Shown piece by piece: positions 1-9,438 of a stretch of 36,605 nucleotides of DNA. Below the pieces are notes generated by a model, which saw only the letters and a list, made by a program, of their open reading frames with translations, had not been told where the DNA came from and did no database searches. The translations under genes and the position numbers were made by a program. The stretch comes from Gnetum montanum. Lineage: Eukaryota; Streptophyta; Gnetopsida; Gnetales; Gnetaceae. Every line of letters begins with the position of its first letter. The stretch's first letter is position 1. The DNA lies in the NCBI GenBank assembly GCA_015680685.1, contig MNCI01020785.1, positions 306,673 to 343,277 on the forward strand, read 5' to 3'.

Positions 1-1620
1 TTTAACCCTGCACATAGCAAGGGTAAGGGAAAAATCTTTAACTCCGATGAGGCTGAAAATTCTAATGCAGACAATGATGGTGGATGTGAGGTCTGCTACT
101 ATGACCATCCTAAGGGATGTTGTCCAATTATCTCACATCTGCAGGAGTCTGGGGTGTATGCATTAAATCCAAGACTTAATCAACGGCAAACACCCAGAAG
201 GTTACCTTATCCACAAGGTAACCCGAGGCAGTTCCACCAACCCTTGACGTATTATCCAAGTGGAACACCTCCGCAGCCCATCGAGCAACATCAGCAGTGG
301 CAATACCCACAGTCATGGGGGATGCCACAGCCAACACATCGATACCCTTACCGGCAGCCTGATCCTTATGGTTATTATGTGCAGCAGCCAGTTTCTCCAG
401 GTGACGCTATGAGTCACACTCCACGCCGTCACTACTACGCTCGGGAGTACTTCAGAAGGACTCCTTCTCCTCCGGGAGACATTCCACATTCTGTCCATCC
501 TCTAACTCCACCCGCACCTTTTCCTCAAGTAGTTCCCATAACACCTCCTGCTCCAACAATGCAAGGGGAATTACCTACCCAACCGCAGCAACGTCACGCC
601 GCGAGATCTGTAAATATTCAGAGTGTAAATATCCAACCGGACACTAGTTCTGGCGATAACTGTACAAAAAGGAGACCCTTTTTCAGAACTAGGAGCCCGG
701 ATAGGCTCTCGCAACAACAAGCGGACGGGTATATGTATAGGCCTCTAACTACTAACACTTCGGAGCACCCTTCAGTCCAAGGGAATGTAACGCATACGGT
801 TATGCTAACACATACCGTAACTGACTGGATCAAGGTAGGCCACCTTCCCAGGAAACTAACTGATCCTGGGAGTCCCTTTATTCATTTGCAGATCGCTGGG
901 AATGCACCACATCGAGCTCTTCTTGACTCAGGTTCCGGAGTCAACTTAATTTCGCGAAAGATGTATCACGCCTGGAACCTGCCCCAACTTAAGAAGAGCA
1001 ACATCCAACTAGAGCTGGCAGACCAGTCCATCACTATTCCCTTGGGTTTGGTGGAGGACGTTATCACCACTGTGTGTGGTTGGTCCTACCCAGCGGATTT
1101 CCTAGTGATCGATGTTAACAACAACGAAGGGGACTTCCCAATTATAATGGGAAGGGCATGGCTAAGCACAGTAGATGCATGCCTTAGGATCCGTGATCTT
1201 TCCTTGGAAATCTCCAAGATAAACATATGTGGAAAGATCGAGAAGAGGATAGTTCCATGCATCACATACAGTGATTCATCGGGTGATGACACGGAGGAAA
1301 TGTCTCCATGTCACAGGTGTGCCCAGGAAACTCTGCAACAAAGATGCCTGTATGTAGCAACCACACAAGAAGTAGTAGACACCCCGTGGTTGACAGCTTC
1401 TCATAAGAGCAAACAAATATGCATGGAACGAACTGAGGCAACTCATGCCAACAACCGTGGCATAGACACATTGGAACGTGAGCGTCGCCAACTTCCAACC
1501 CTGAATTTAAGATCATCAATTGGGAGAAGTTGGGCACTGCTTAGAAATTCAAATAGGCGCTCACTACTTCGGATCTCTCCCTCACAACTCAGTCATGGGG
1601 GAGATGGCCACCTATGCTAA
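1..1620 (+). CDS. gag-protease polyprotein of Ty3/gypsy element 1 (5' end outside window)
   Basis: The frame is open from the first base to TAA at 1618-1620, so the ATG at 154 is internal and the true start lies upstream. A short zinc-knuckle-like motif, C-x2-C-x3-H-x4-C, is encoded at about 88-126. A long Pro/Gln/Tyr-rich nucleocapsid-like linker follows (about 170-620). A retropepsin-type aspartic protease domain covers about 870-1230: the catalytic motif LLDSGS has its Asp at 925-927, and the second conserved strand IIMGRAWL begins at 1141. Known for the family: such proteins form the particle and cleave Gag. About 130 codons with no recognised domain follow, then the stop. No reverse transcriptase, RNase H or integrase follows before the LTR. 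There are no internal stops, unlike the decayed gag of element 2. The element is probably younger, and non-autonomous unless polymerase is supplied in trans. Confidence 0.85.
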   Translation, partial: FNPAHSKGKGKIFNSDEAENSNADNDGGCEVCYYDHPKGCCPIISHLQESGVYALNPRLNQRQTPRRLPYPQGNPRQFHQPLTYYPSGTPPQPIEQHQQWQYPQSWGMPQPTHRYPYRQPDPYGYYVQQPVSPGDAMSHTPRRHYYAREYFRRTPSPPGDIPHSVHPLTPPAPFPQVVPITPPAPTMQGELPTQPQQRHAARSVNIQSVNIQPDTSSGDNCTKRRPFFRTRSPDRLSQQQADGYMYRPLTTNTSEHPSVQGNVTHTVMLTHTVTDWIKVGHLPRKLTDPGSPFIHLQIAGNAPHRALLDSGSGVNLISRKMYHAWNLPQLKKSNIQLELADQSITIPLGLVEDVITTVCGWSYPADFLVIDVNNNEGDFPIIMGRAWLSTVDACLRIRDLSLEISKINICGKIEKRIVPCITYSDSSGDDTEEMSPCHRCAQETLQQRCLYVATTQEVVDTPWLTASHKSKQICMERTEATHANNRGIDTLERERRQLPTLNLRSSIGRSWALLRNSNRRSLLRISPSQLSHGGDGHLC

Positions 1621-3239
1621 TCATATGGGGCCCTCAGTTCTTTTTCAGTTTTTGTTTTACACGTTTTTGTTTTACAACGTTTTTGTTTTTCACATTTTTG
1701 TTTTACAATTTCTTTAACTTTTCTAATTTTTGTTTTACAAATTTCTTTAACTTTTCTTGTTTTTGTTTTACAACATCGTTATATTTTTCTATCTTTTTGT
1801 GTGTGTGTGTGTGTGTGTCATCCATCATGTAAATTCGTCACCCAATAAGTGTTCGGGCCGATGGGATGAACTGTTTTTCATTGATTGCTAATGTTTGGTT
1901 TTTACCTTTAAGTTACATTGTTGATACTAAGGTATGTTCTTTTGATATGGCAGGCAATGAGATCACTTCATCCATCCATCCATCAAGTCTATGGTTTCCC
2001 TTGGCTTGGAAATGTACAGTTCCCTTTTAATAAGAACTGAAATGAACAGGTGACTGGGCATTTCTCAAACTAAGGAAGGACTCAAGGATTGCAAAGGGTG
2101 TGACTTCAAGGGAACTTGATGTTTTTGTGTTGGTCATTCACTTGGGTGCTTAAATGTTTTCTTCTTGGGTTTTCTTGCCGTTCCGATGTTACCCAATAAT
2201 CAGAAGCTGAGACAATAAAAATAAGAATTCTTTGCATGGTGTGGTCCCCACGCATAAAAACACAAAACAAAAAAAAAGGAAAAAAAAAAGAGAAAAGCGA
2301 AAAAAAAACAACAAAAGTGAGGATTCAAAGCACACCCCTTAGACGAAATAAAATTTGGGCTGCAAGCACTGGTTATGGAACCAAAGTGTTCCCTCTAACT
2401 AAGGCCCTTCTCGCTTCCCATTCTCTCCTTCGTTTCGTCGGAATGGTGGTGGCTCTTCGAAGATGCATCCTTGTTATCCAAGTGGATGGTTTGACCAAAT
2501 ACATTGATGCGAAGTCACTGGAATGGTTGGTTTGAGGCCCGAGTTGGAATGAGATTCGTCAAGTCACAATTAATCATACAACACACAAGGGGCTGTACAC
2601 CACCTTGTTCTTGGGATTCCATTCCACTTCTCTTCTTCCCATCCTTCTCTCCATGGTTCACCTCATTGCCGGTTGTATCATTGTATATACTTTGGTTGAT
2701 GCTTTGTTTTCTTTTTGGTAAATTCTTACGGTTAAGACTTTAACTCTTGTTCCAAAGGACATTCCCAGAGCCCACGGACTCTTTGAATGTGGGATTGTCA
2801 GGGCATTAAGGGCATGAGCCTGCTTTGGGGAGGACCCACTGACATTCCTATTTGGAACATTAGTTAACTTCTTTTCCTTAACATTTTTGCAATTAATTAA
2901 CATTTTTGTTCATTTCCATCATGACATCCCCTTCACCGATGCCATAGTTGTCCCTTTTTACCTATCTTTCCTACTCCTTTTCGTTCTCCATTCTAACGCT
3001 ACCGGAGGTTCGCGATTAGTCATGGGGGTACGGGGCCTGATTTTTCGATTTTTATCCTAAGCCCCGGATTTTTTCGTTTTTCTTCCTAACCCCTATACCT
3101 TCGGTAGTCATCATCTACATTTTCCCAGATCCATATTAGCCATACCACAACTTAGCCAAGGAACCTAAACCGAAGCAAGGTATGATTTACTTAATGATTC
3201 AATTACCCTTGCTAATATATGATTGTGTTGTGGGTGCAG
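1621..3239 (+). other. Non-coding spacer of gypsy element 1 between gag-pro and ORF2
   Basis: I see no credible coding region. The segment begins with a T-rich run of repeated TTTTTGTTTTAC-like units (1640-1800), then a (GT)10 microsatellite at 1799-1818, and later an A-rich tract near 2260-2310. Two blocks are shared with the spacer of element 2 at similar separation: TCAAGGGAACTTG at 2106-2118 (12238-12250), and CCTGCTTTGGGGAGGACC at 2819-2836 (near-identical at 12931-12948). The 11-mer AGTCATGGGGG occurs at 3018-3028. The conserved layout argues that this spacer is ancestral to the family and not simply a random deletion scar. Confidence 0.6.
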
Positions 3240-3326
3240 ATGGCCATCATACAACAACGGAATGGATCTGGAGCAAACACTTGGAGTGGAGCAGCATTGA
3301 AGCCGCTATGCAAGGAGCAGAATTGA
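3240..3326 (+). pseudogene. Vestigial ORF2 start of gypsy element 1
   Basis: An ATG at 3240 directly follows a splice-acceptor-like sequence ending GGTGCAG, the same arrangement as ORF2 of element 2 (GATTGCAG then ATGG at 13818). Here only 28 codons are open before TGA at 3324-3326. Only about 280 bp remain between this stop and the polypurine tract, against a 2.76-kb ORF2 in element 2. The body of ORF2 has therefore been lost or replaced. The rest contains a strongly pyrimidine-rich run (3382-3427) ending CTCTCAG. This is inferred from position and context, because the remaining peptide is too short to compare. Confidence 0.4.
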
Positions 3327-3609
3327 TAATGCGCTTACGGATGGACAACGGAAGGCGCAATCTAGGCGTTGGCAGCAACAAGACTCTTCTCTCTTCTTCT
3401 CTTCTATTCTCTCTCCTCTTTTCTCTCAGCTGCCAACTGTGGCCTGATGTCATTGTAATAAGGTGTTCACCCTTGTTGTCATGAACACCAGTTTTTGTCA
3501 AGTCTTGTAATAAAGACCGTTCACATGTCATCCCATTAGTTCCATTTCCCCTAATAATCCCATACCTACCTGATATCATTGTAAGGAACTCGAGGACGAG
3601 TTTTCATTC

Positions 3610-3622
3610 AGTCATGGGGGTA
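3610..3622 (+). other. Polypurine tract of gypsy element 1
   Basis: AGTCATGGGGG followed by TA lies immediately upstream of the LTR start TGATGAG. The preceding CGAGGACGAG...TTTTCATTCAGTC is also shared with element 2. In LTR retrotransposons this position primes plus-strand DNA synthesis. Confidence 0.7.
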
Positions 3623-3673
3623 TGATGAGACGCGACTTGCACTGGGCCGCGATATCGCGTCCCGCCGCCATAT

Positions 3674-3682
3674 CTATAAATA
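3674..3682 (+). promoter_or_regulatory. TATA box of gypsy LTR (element 1)
   Basis: CTATAAATAAGAGG is conserved in all three LTRs of this family in the window (also 16863-16871 plus strand and 36581-36589 minus strand). It lies about 50 bp inside the LTR start. Confidence 0.7.
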
Positions 3683-3922
3683 AGAGGCGGCACTCCCTTC
3701 ATTTCCCAATCCTGGCTAGTGTAGCGAAGCTCTGGCAGATTGATCACTCCAGAGTTAGAATTTTTCCCCATGTGCCCGCAGTAGGAGTCCTAGAGTGAAC
3801 GGCTCTTTATTCGAGCAGCTTGTAACCTGAACCCAAGTTGTGTACGGCAATAAAGACGAACTTGTTTGGATAAACCTTGCAGCACGTGGTTTCATTTATT
3901 GCTTTCTTTTCTGCTTTCCTAG

Positions 3923-4347
3923 TGCGTTCAAGTACGACTTGATTACGAGCGTCTACGGACGTGTACGGCTAGTCAAGGAATCGGCTGCTTGACGCAATGC
4001 ATGAGTACGACTCAATTACGAGCATTGGATGCTTGGTAACCCAGTAGCGTATTCCAGGATTCTGCGCTTGGTAACTCCCGGGTCTAATGTGTACGGCTAG
4101 TTGAGGAATCGGCTGCTCATTGCTAGGCTAGATCGTGTGATAAGTACGACTTAGTTACGAGCACCCACGGGTGTGTACGGCTGGCTAAGGAATCGGCTGC
4201 TTATCACACGTAGGCTAAATAGGTGCCTCAGTACGACCACTTCGAGCACTTGCGTTACGTGTGGCGATCCCAGTAACGATTAGCGTTTGGTAAGCCACAG
4301 TTGCATAGTTCAGGGTGTGTCCGGTAAGTGGGAACGGATGCTGACGC
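3923..4347 (+). repeat. Four consecutive copies of a covarying three-helix element in U5
   Basis: Each copy reads: helix-1 arm, TACGAC, helix-2 arm, CGAGC, helix-3, GTGTACGGCT, helix-2 partner, GGAATCGGCTG, helix-1 partner. Copies: A 3923-3996, B 3999-4123, C 4135-4209, D 4225-4347. Helix-2 arms differ but pair: A TTGATTA with TAGTCAA, B TCAATTA with TAGTTGA, C TTAGTTA with TGGCTAA (counting G-U), D CACTT with AAGTG. Helix 1 of C is ten perfect pairs (GTGTGATAAG with CTTATCACAC). A and C have a tiny helix 3; B and D have a long insert there. The linking sequences stay nearly constant. This suggests an RNA, or less likely single-stranded DNA, structure maintained by selection. The function is unknown to me. 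Confidence 0.6.
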
Positions 4348-4626
4348 TAGTTAACTTAGACTTAGGATATTAGTTAGAGTTAGTTATTTTCTCAACCCTT
4401 TCCCTGATAGCATAGGAGATAAGCCGAAAATACCAAAAAAATCACATACTTCAGACTTGCTTAACCATACACCGTGACACTTACAAGCAAGCCTGGGAAG
4501 ACAACGAATGATTAACCCCAAGTGTTTCTTGTGGTGTTAAGGCATTTAGTCTACGGAGTTCGACCGGATTGCGCGTGCACGCTCGTATTCGTATGGTTGA
4601 GTGTAGGGGTACCTCGCCACTCATCA

Positions 4627-5995
4627 AATGTCATTAGCTTTCTCAAATTCCAAAATACCATCATAAAATTTTTCTTCATTTGCATTCATACCTTTCTCAA
4701 CCATATTATTAGTATCTTCTAATAATTCATCAATCTTAACATGAGGTTTTTCAACAATCTCTAATGTTTTTAAATTTAAGCAATGATAAGCTTTTGAATG
4801 ACTAGAATAGCCAATGAACAAACTATCTTCATAACAACTATCAAGCAAGTGAACATTATCTTGATTCTTGATATAGCACTTGCTACCAAACATTTTAAAA
4901 TATTGAACATTAGTATTTTTTTATACCACATTTGACAAGGATTCTAACAATTATTAGCTCTTACTAAATATCTGTTGAGGATATACATAGTTATTTTGGT
5001 TGCCTCATTCCATAGGTACTTTTGTACATTCCTTTTGTTCATCATTGATCTAATCATCTCGAGTACAGTTATATTTTTCCACTCTACAACACCATTTTCT
5101 AAGGTGTTCTAACTAATGGGAACTATCTCTTGATACTTGAATCTCTGCATATCTCAAAAAATTTACTTAAGATGAGTTCACCCCCATTGTTAATCCTAAT
5201 AGCTTTGATTTTAAGCCCTATTTCCATTTCAATCATACTTTTAAATGCCTTAAAATGTTTAAATACATCACGATTTTTCTCAATACATGTTAGCCATGAC
5301 ATTCTAGTATAATCATCAATAAAAAGAAAGAAATATTTATTTCCATTAAAACTAGCTATATTGAAAGGCCCACAAACATCCATATGTAGTAATTCAAGCT
5401 TATCTTTCTAATGAAAATTCACTAGCTTAAAGGTAGTTCTAGTTTGCTTACCATGTTTTCATGTAGGACATACCTCCTCCAAATGACTTACCTAAGGAAT
5501 GCCTTTAATACTTTAAGCCTTGATGAGATCTTGTATGTTTTCTAGGCTTAAGTGTTATAGTCTTTTGTGCCATAACCTACTGCTAGTTGTCTTAGAAATA
5601 AGACTTAGATATTGAGGTTGTTCATTTATAGAATATAAATTATTTCCTTCTCAAGTAACACAAGCTTTAAAATCCTTTTCTTTATTCTCTAATATACATT
5701 TCTCATTCATGAAACAAATATTATAACCTTCTCTTAAAAATTATCCTAAGCTTAACAAATTATAATATAATCTATGAGAAAAATAAACATTATGAACTTC
5801 AAGAAAATTATTATGAATTTTAACATATCCAATACCTCTTACCATAGCTTTACCTTTGTTACCAAAGCCTAGTTTCCCTCCATTAAAGGGTTTCAATGTG
5901 ATACATTTTGATCTATTACCAATCATATGTTTAGAGAACCTAGTATTAAAAATCGTATCTCTAGGGTGCAAGAGCTCTTTAATGCTAACTATACA
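4627..5995 (-). pseudogene. Ty1/copia pol remnant (protease to integrase), truncated by gypsy LTR
   Basis: Read right to left, the order is copia-like. A protease remnant (5971-5741, with a TRFSKHMIGN motif like the family's SRHMTG) comes first. A GAG-pre-integrase segment follows (about 5610-5400, with LWHKRL, ENIQDLIK, VCP and GKQTR). The integrase core is at 5383-5123 (LHMDVCGPF, then YFFLFIDDYTRMSW). The integrase C-terminal region is at 4893-4627 (FGSKCYI...FIGYSSHSKAY). The usual Asp before NGGE is Asn (AIRINNGGE), so the integrase is dead. There are many stops and frameshifts. The frame ends at 4626, exactly at the gypsy LTR border; the missing reverse transcriptase should lie on the far side of element 1, outside the window. 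Confidence 0.8.
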
Positions 5996-6011
5996 CTGAG
6001 AGCTTTTCTAT

Positions 6012-6939
6012 TGATTAAGGATCATAGAACTTAGAAGGGGGAATGAATAAGTTCCCCTAAACAAAAATCCTCCAACAAAAGCACACACCAATTTTACATG
6101 GTTCCCCAACTTCGATACTTCACACTCATAGGGTAGATCACTAGCATACCCCTATATTTTCTTCTCTTGAAATGTGGTTTGAAGGGTATTACACCCTATA
6201 TAAGCTCTAAGCTCCACTCCAAAGTGATTCATCACCACGAATCCACTCAAACTCACAAGGTCCCAACAAGCTTAGAATGTGGTTTCCAAGATCTAACAAC
6301 CTTTACAACTTGAGCTCTTCTCCAAAGTATTATGGCGCTACACCAACATTAAATCCCATAGGATTCCAACAAGCTCAAGGATGATGCCTTCTTCCAAGAA
6401 GCACATCAACCCCAATGGAATAACAAAAATAAATAAGAATTACAACGAAAGTATGTAACTGATTTGCTAGTCCTTGTACTTTGAGGTACATCACAATTGA
6501 TTACTACTATAGTATAATAGATGGTACAATGAAGTACACAAATACAATAGAATGATATGCACAATGATTACTTGATGTTAACACTTTCTTGCAAACTAAA
6601 ACTTGATCTTTCCCCAAGAGAATAAAGTCTTCTTATAGTTGATTTGCCTCATCCTTGATATTGTGAACTTCTTCAGTTTTTTGTAGTCTTCATATTTTTC
6701 ATTGCTTCCACTTAAGCCCTTATAGTCTTTACTTTGATATCTCATTGTAGCTCTCATTCCTAGCATCTTCATTTATGTCCAACAAGTCCTTGTGATCTTC
6801 ACTTTTGACATCTCTTTGTAGATGTCATTTCTTGGGCTCTCCTTCTAGTCTCCTTGTTCTTGTCCTATAAACATAACAATTACACAAACATCATTGTTGT
6901 TCATTTTCCTTAAGATTTTGACATATCAAAAGGTCAACA
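6012..6939 (-). mobile_element. Probable copia LTR, minus strand
   Basis: On the minus strand the segment begins TGTTGACC at 6939, right after a purine-rich run GAGGAGAT typical of copia polypurine tracts. It ends ...TTAATCA at 6012 after a TTCCCCCTTCTAAGTTC block like those near the end of plant copia LTRs. A degraded primer-binding-site-like stretch (about 6011-5997) and then the protease remnant follow. The two borders are inferred from these signals, as no second copy exists in the window to confirm them. Confidence 0.45.
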
Positions 6940-7572
6940 ATCTCCTCATTTTTGGTGATGTCCAAAAATTAAGAAAATGGGGGAGATTAGCCAATAAAAA
7001 TCAAAAATAATATTATATAAATTTCTATGGCAGCTGGGAACTAGGATAAAAATGCTAAGGTTCAAGGTAGTTTAAAACGAGGAAGAATATGAAACAATGC
7101 AAAAGTAAAGACCTATCTCCAAAGTGCACCATACAAAGGTAACCAAAAGGAATACCATCAGATCATTCAATATCAAGAATCGTCCACAACTATCTGTACA
7201 CTATTTATACAATGGCTACATCATATACAAAAATAACATATGTGCAAGTCTACAAAAAACCACATATGTGATATCAAAACATCCATTTGAACACCCAAAA
7301 TAGAACATTCATAGAAACACCCAAAAATTCTCCCCCTTTTCTGACATTAACAAAAAGAGAGCATCCAAGGTTCCTAATTACTAACCTCAATCACATCATT
7401 GAACTCAGAGCCTGTCACTACTCAGGACAAACGATAAGTCTCCTCATCATCATCATCCCTGCTAGTGCTAGGACTACTCAATCATTTCTCCTCCTCATCT
7501 AAGGACTTAATCTACTAGATGGGGGTTCTCCAAGGACAAAGCTTCACTCAAAATTGAGATGAAGCTAGTGGA
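6940..7572. other. Non-coding 3' internal region beside the copia LTR
   Basis: I see no recognisable gene. On the minus strand it links the decayed frame at 7573-8620 to the copia polypurine-like tract at about 6940-6975. It is AT-rich. The short plus-strand frame at 7287-7502 shows no recognisable domain. Confidence 0.4.
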
Positions 7573-8620
7573 TCAAACTGAACTAAAGCCTACTAAATAG
7601 GTACCCATTTGGGACATGGTCCCAGAGATACTCTCCGTATCTTGCTACTCAAAGTATCTAGGAGAATCATCTAGAGGTGGAACATGACGCTAAAGCTATG
7701 TGGGATCATGAGGTTGTCCCTGGACATGAGCTGGTGGTGCATAAGGCTCAGAATAAAACTCCATCCCTAACTCATAATCATGAGAGGGACTAGCTACTAT
7801 AGAATGATGTGATGGTATAGGAAAGTCCTCACTATCAGAATTAAGAAGAGTGGTGACCTCCTCGAATTGTTGCCCATCTGGAGGAAGAGATACACTAGCA
7901 ACATTCATTCTCTTATGAAAGTAAGATTGATTCCTTCCAAGCATCCTAATAGCATGAGAAAATGGCTGAAGAAGCTTCTTCAAGGATGATCAAAGTTGTG
8001 CTCTAGTAGATTTGGACCTACTCAACTAGGAAGAGGCCCTAGATGATGATGTAACCTTCTTCTTCTTTTGTGCTACAGGTGGCCTTATGCTTGGTCCTAC
8101 TTCATCTATACATGAGTGGCTATTCTTCTTAGCATACTCATTGAGACTCCTCTTGCCTTTGAACAAAGGCATCTCTAGCATAGGTACACCCCTTTGATGT
8201 ATTAATAAACTGATGCAATAGGGGTGCCCAAGGATTCTCTCCTTGGCATACAAACTTAGCATGTACTGGCAAAGAGTATGTCCTAAATCTAATGGCTCTC
8301 CTATGAGGAGACAATAAAGCAAAAAAGCTTAGGATGGCAATAGATAACTGTAGCTTCCCTCTTTCATAATGATATTATACAAGATAATAAAAGACAAAGT
8401 GGAACCATCAAGAGCCATTCTATTTCCATAAATCCTATTTCTACCAAAAGATATAGAATCACAAGACAGGGCATCATAAAACTCATCATGTGTGACGAGA
8501 ATTATACCATTAGTGTAAATATCTTCCATGGAATTAATGGTAACCCAAAACACATCAACACTAGAAATTCCATATACATTCACAACTTAGTGAGACACCT
8601 CAATAGCTAGACCCCTTATA
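7573..8620 (-). pseudogene. Decayed plant-transposon-protein-like ORF, minus strand
   Basis: One reading frame continues from 8620 down to about 7573 with no frameshift, broken only by TAA, TAG and TGA codons. Segments at 8583-8329, 8322-8026 and 7983-7696 are all in this frame. Recognisable stretches include DVFWVTINSMED, GRNRIYGNRM, LLYCLLIGEPLDLGHTLCQY and GHPYCISLLIHQRGVP, which resemble the 'putative plant transposon protein' domain (Pfam PF20167 type) found in retrotransposon-derived ORFs. A K-rich stretch and an acidic/Pro-rich tail follow. The N-terminal part is missing: the frame meets the inverted gypsy LTR at 8620. It may be the extra downstream ORF of the copia element whose LTR lies at 6012-6939. 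The domain call is from memory of the family pattern. Confidence 0.5.
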
Positions 8621-9340
8621 AGTGGTGAGGTACCCCTACACTCAACCATACAAATATGAGTGTTTCACACACGATCTAGTTGAACTTCGTAGACGAGCTA
8701 GTTGTGGTATCTAGATAGTTACTTGTTGATCATAGTTCGTTGTCTCCCCACCTGGACTAGTATTTACTTTGTCATGTATGGTTTAGTCCAAAGTGAGGTG
8801 TATGATGTGGTCCTAGACTAATGCTACTCCTAGAGGTAATGGAAAATAACTTTAATTAAGCTAGGAGAAAAAGGGAGAGAGAGTTAGCTAATAGGAAATA
8901 GGGGGAGAGAATCTAAACTAGCCTAAGTGTGATGAGAATCTATTCCTTAATTATCCATAGACATCTTGGACCTCGTGTATGACTACTACTGGGATTACCA
9001 AGCGCATATCCTAGGTACGCTACTGGGATACCAAGTAGTTACACTTAAATGCTCGTGATTAATTCATACTCATTCCACATTTAATAATAGGGATAGGAGT
9101 TGAGGGTAAATAAGTATTAATTAAGAAAGAAATGAATAACAATTAAATGATTAAACTAGGTGAATGCTACAATGATGAAATAATCTCGATCTTTATTTTC
9201 AATCATGTGCATGTCCAAGTATGTCACACTCAAATAAAGGTAATGTACAAGTACAATCATCACACTGCGAACATGCACCAGGGAAAAAGGGTTGAGAAGA
9301 ACTAAAAATGAAAACTAACTTCTAACTAAACTACTGACTC
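8620..9340 (-). mobile_element. Inverted, U3-less gypsy LTR fragment
   Basis: The reverse complement matches the 3' LTR of element 2 (about 16895-17570) along its length. Shared landmarks are GAGTGTAGGGGTACCTC at the U5 end (8625-8641 region), the tRNA-less U5 end, the foldable B-type unit (about 8920-9090) and AATAAAGAT near 9198-9206. The U3 part with the TATA box is missing, and the terminal TGATG is not preserved at 8616-8620. No primer binding site is present to its left, so it is not a normal 5' LTR of a minus-strand element. Confidence 0.7.
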
Positions 9341-9419
9341 ATCTATGGATTTCGACCAAATCATGCGTGAAACGCTCGTATTCATATGGTTGAGTGTAGG
9401 GGTACCTCACCACTCATCA
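9341..9419 (+). mobile_element. Last about 79 bp of the 5' LTR of gypsy element 2
   Basis: This segment matches the terminal part of the 3' LTR (17499-17577): GACCAAATCATGCGTGAAA against GACCGGATCGTGCGTGAAG, then CATATGGTTGAGTGTAGGGG and the terminal CTCATCA at 9413-9419. The primer binding site follows after one base, so this is the true 5' LTR end. The remaining 5' LTR has been replaced by, or rearranged into, the inverted fragment at 8620-9340. Confidence 0.75.
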
Positions 9420-9420
9420 T

Positions 9421-9438
9421 TGGCGTCGTTGCCAGGGA
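9421..9438 (+). other. Primer binding site, tRNA-Asp type (Athila-like)
   Basis: TGGCGTCGTTGCCAGGGA differs by only two transitions from TGGCGCCGTTGCCGGGGA, the tRNA-Asp-complementary primer site known in Athila-group gypsy elements. It lies one base after the LTR end, where minus-strand DNA synthesis should be primed. Confidence 0.8.

Larger units (their letters stand above)
3623..4626 (+). mobile_element. 3' LTR of gypsy element 1 (1004 bp)
   Basis: Bounded by terminal inverted repeats TGATGAG (3623-3629) and CTCATCA (4620-4626). A perfect 12-bp palindrome, CGCGATATCGCG, lies in U3 at 3648-3659. A TATA box, CTATAAATA, is at 3674-3682, so transcription should begin near 3705-3715. AATAAA is at 3849-3854. 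Everything from about 3880 to the end should be U5. The region 3923-4347 holds four copies of a foldable element, listed separately. The LTR end interrupts a copia integrase frame, so it marks an insertion boundary. The target-site duplication cannot be checked because the left end of the element is outside the window. Confidence 0.85.

Noticed and set aside
313-1537. Minus-strand frames opposite gag-protease
   Set aside because: They are shadows of the plus-strand coding sequence with recognisable Gag and protease motifs.
3240-3579. Minus-strand 110-codon frame at 3247-3579
   Set aside because: It is opened by the purine-rich complement of a pyrimidine tract and has no domain.
3923-4347. 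Hammerhead ribozymes of the retrozyme type in the LTR
   Set aside because: The CTGANGA and GAAA core and cleavage-site pattern are absent; the conserved linkers are different. Twister-type conserved loops were not recognised either.
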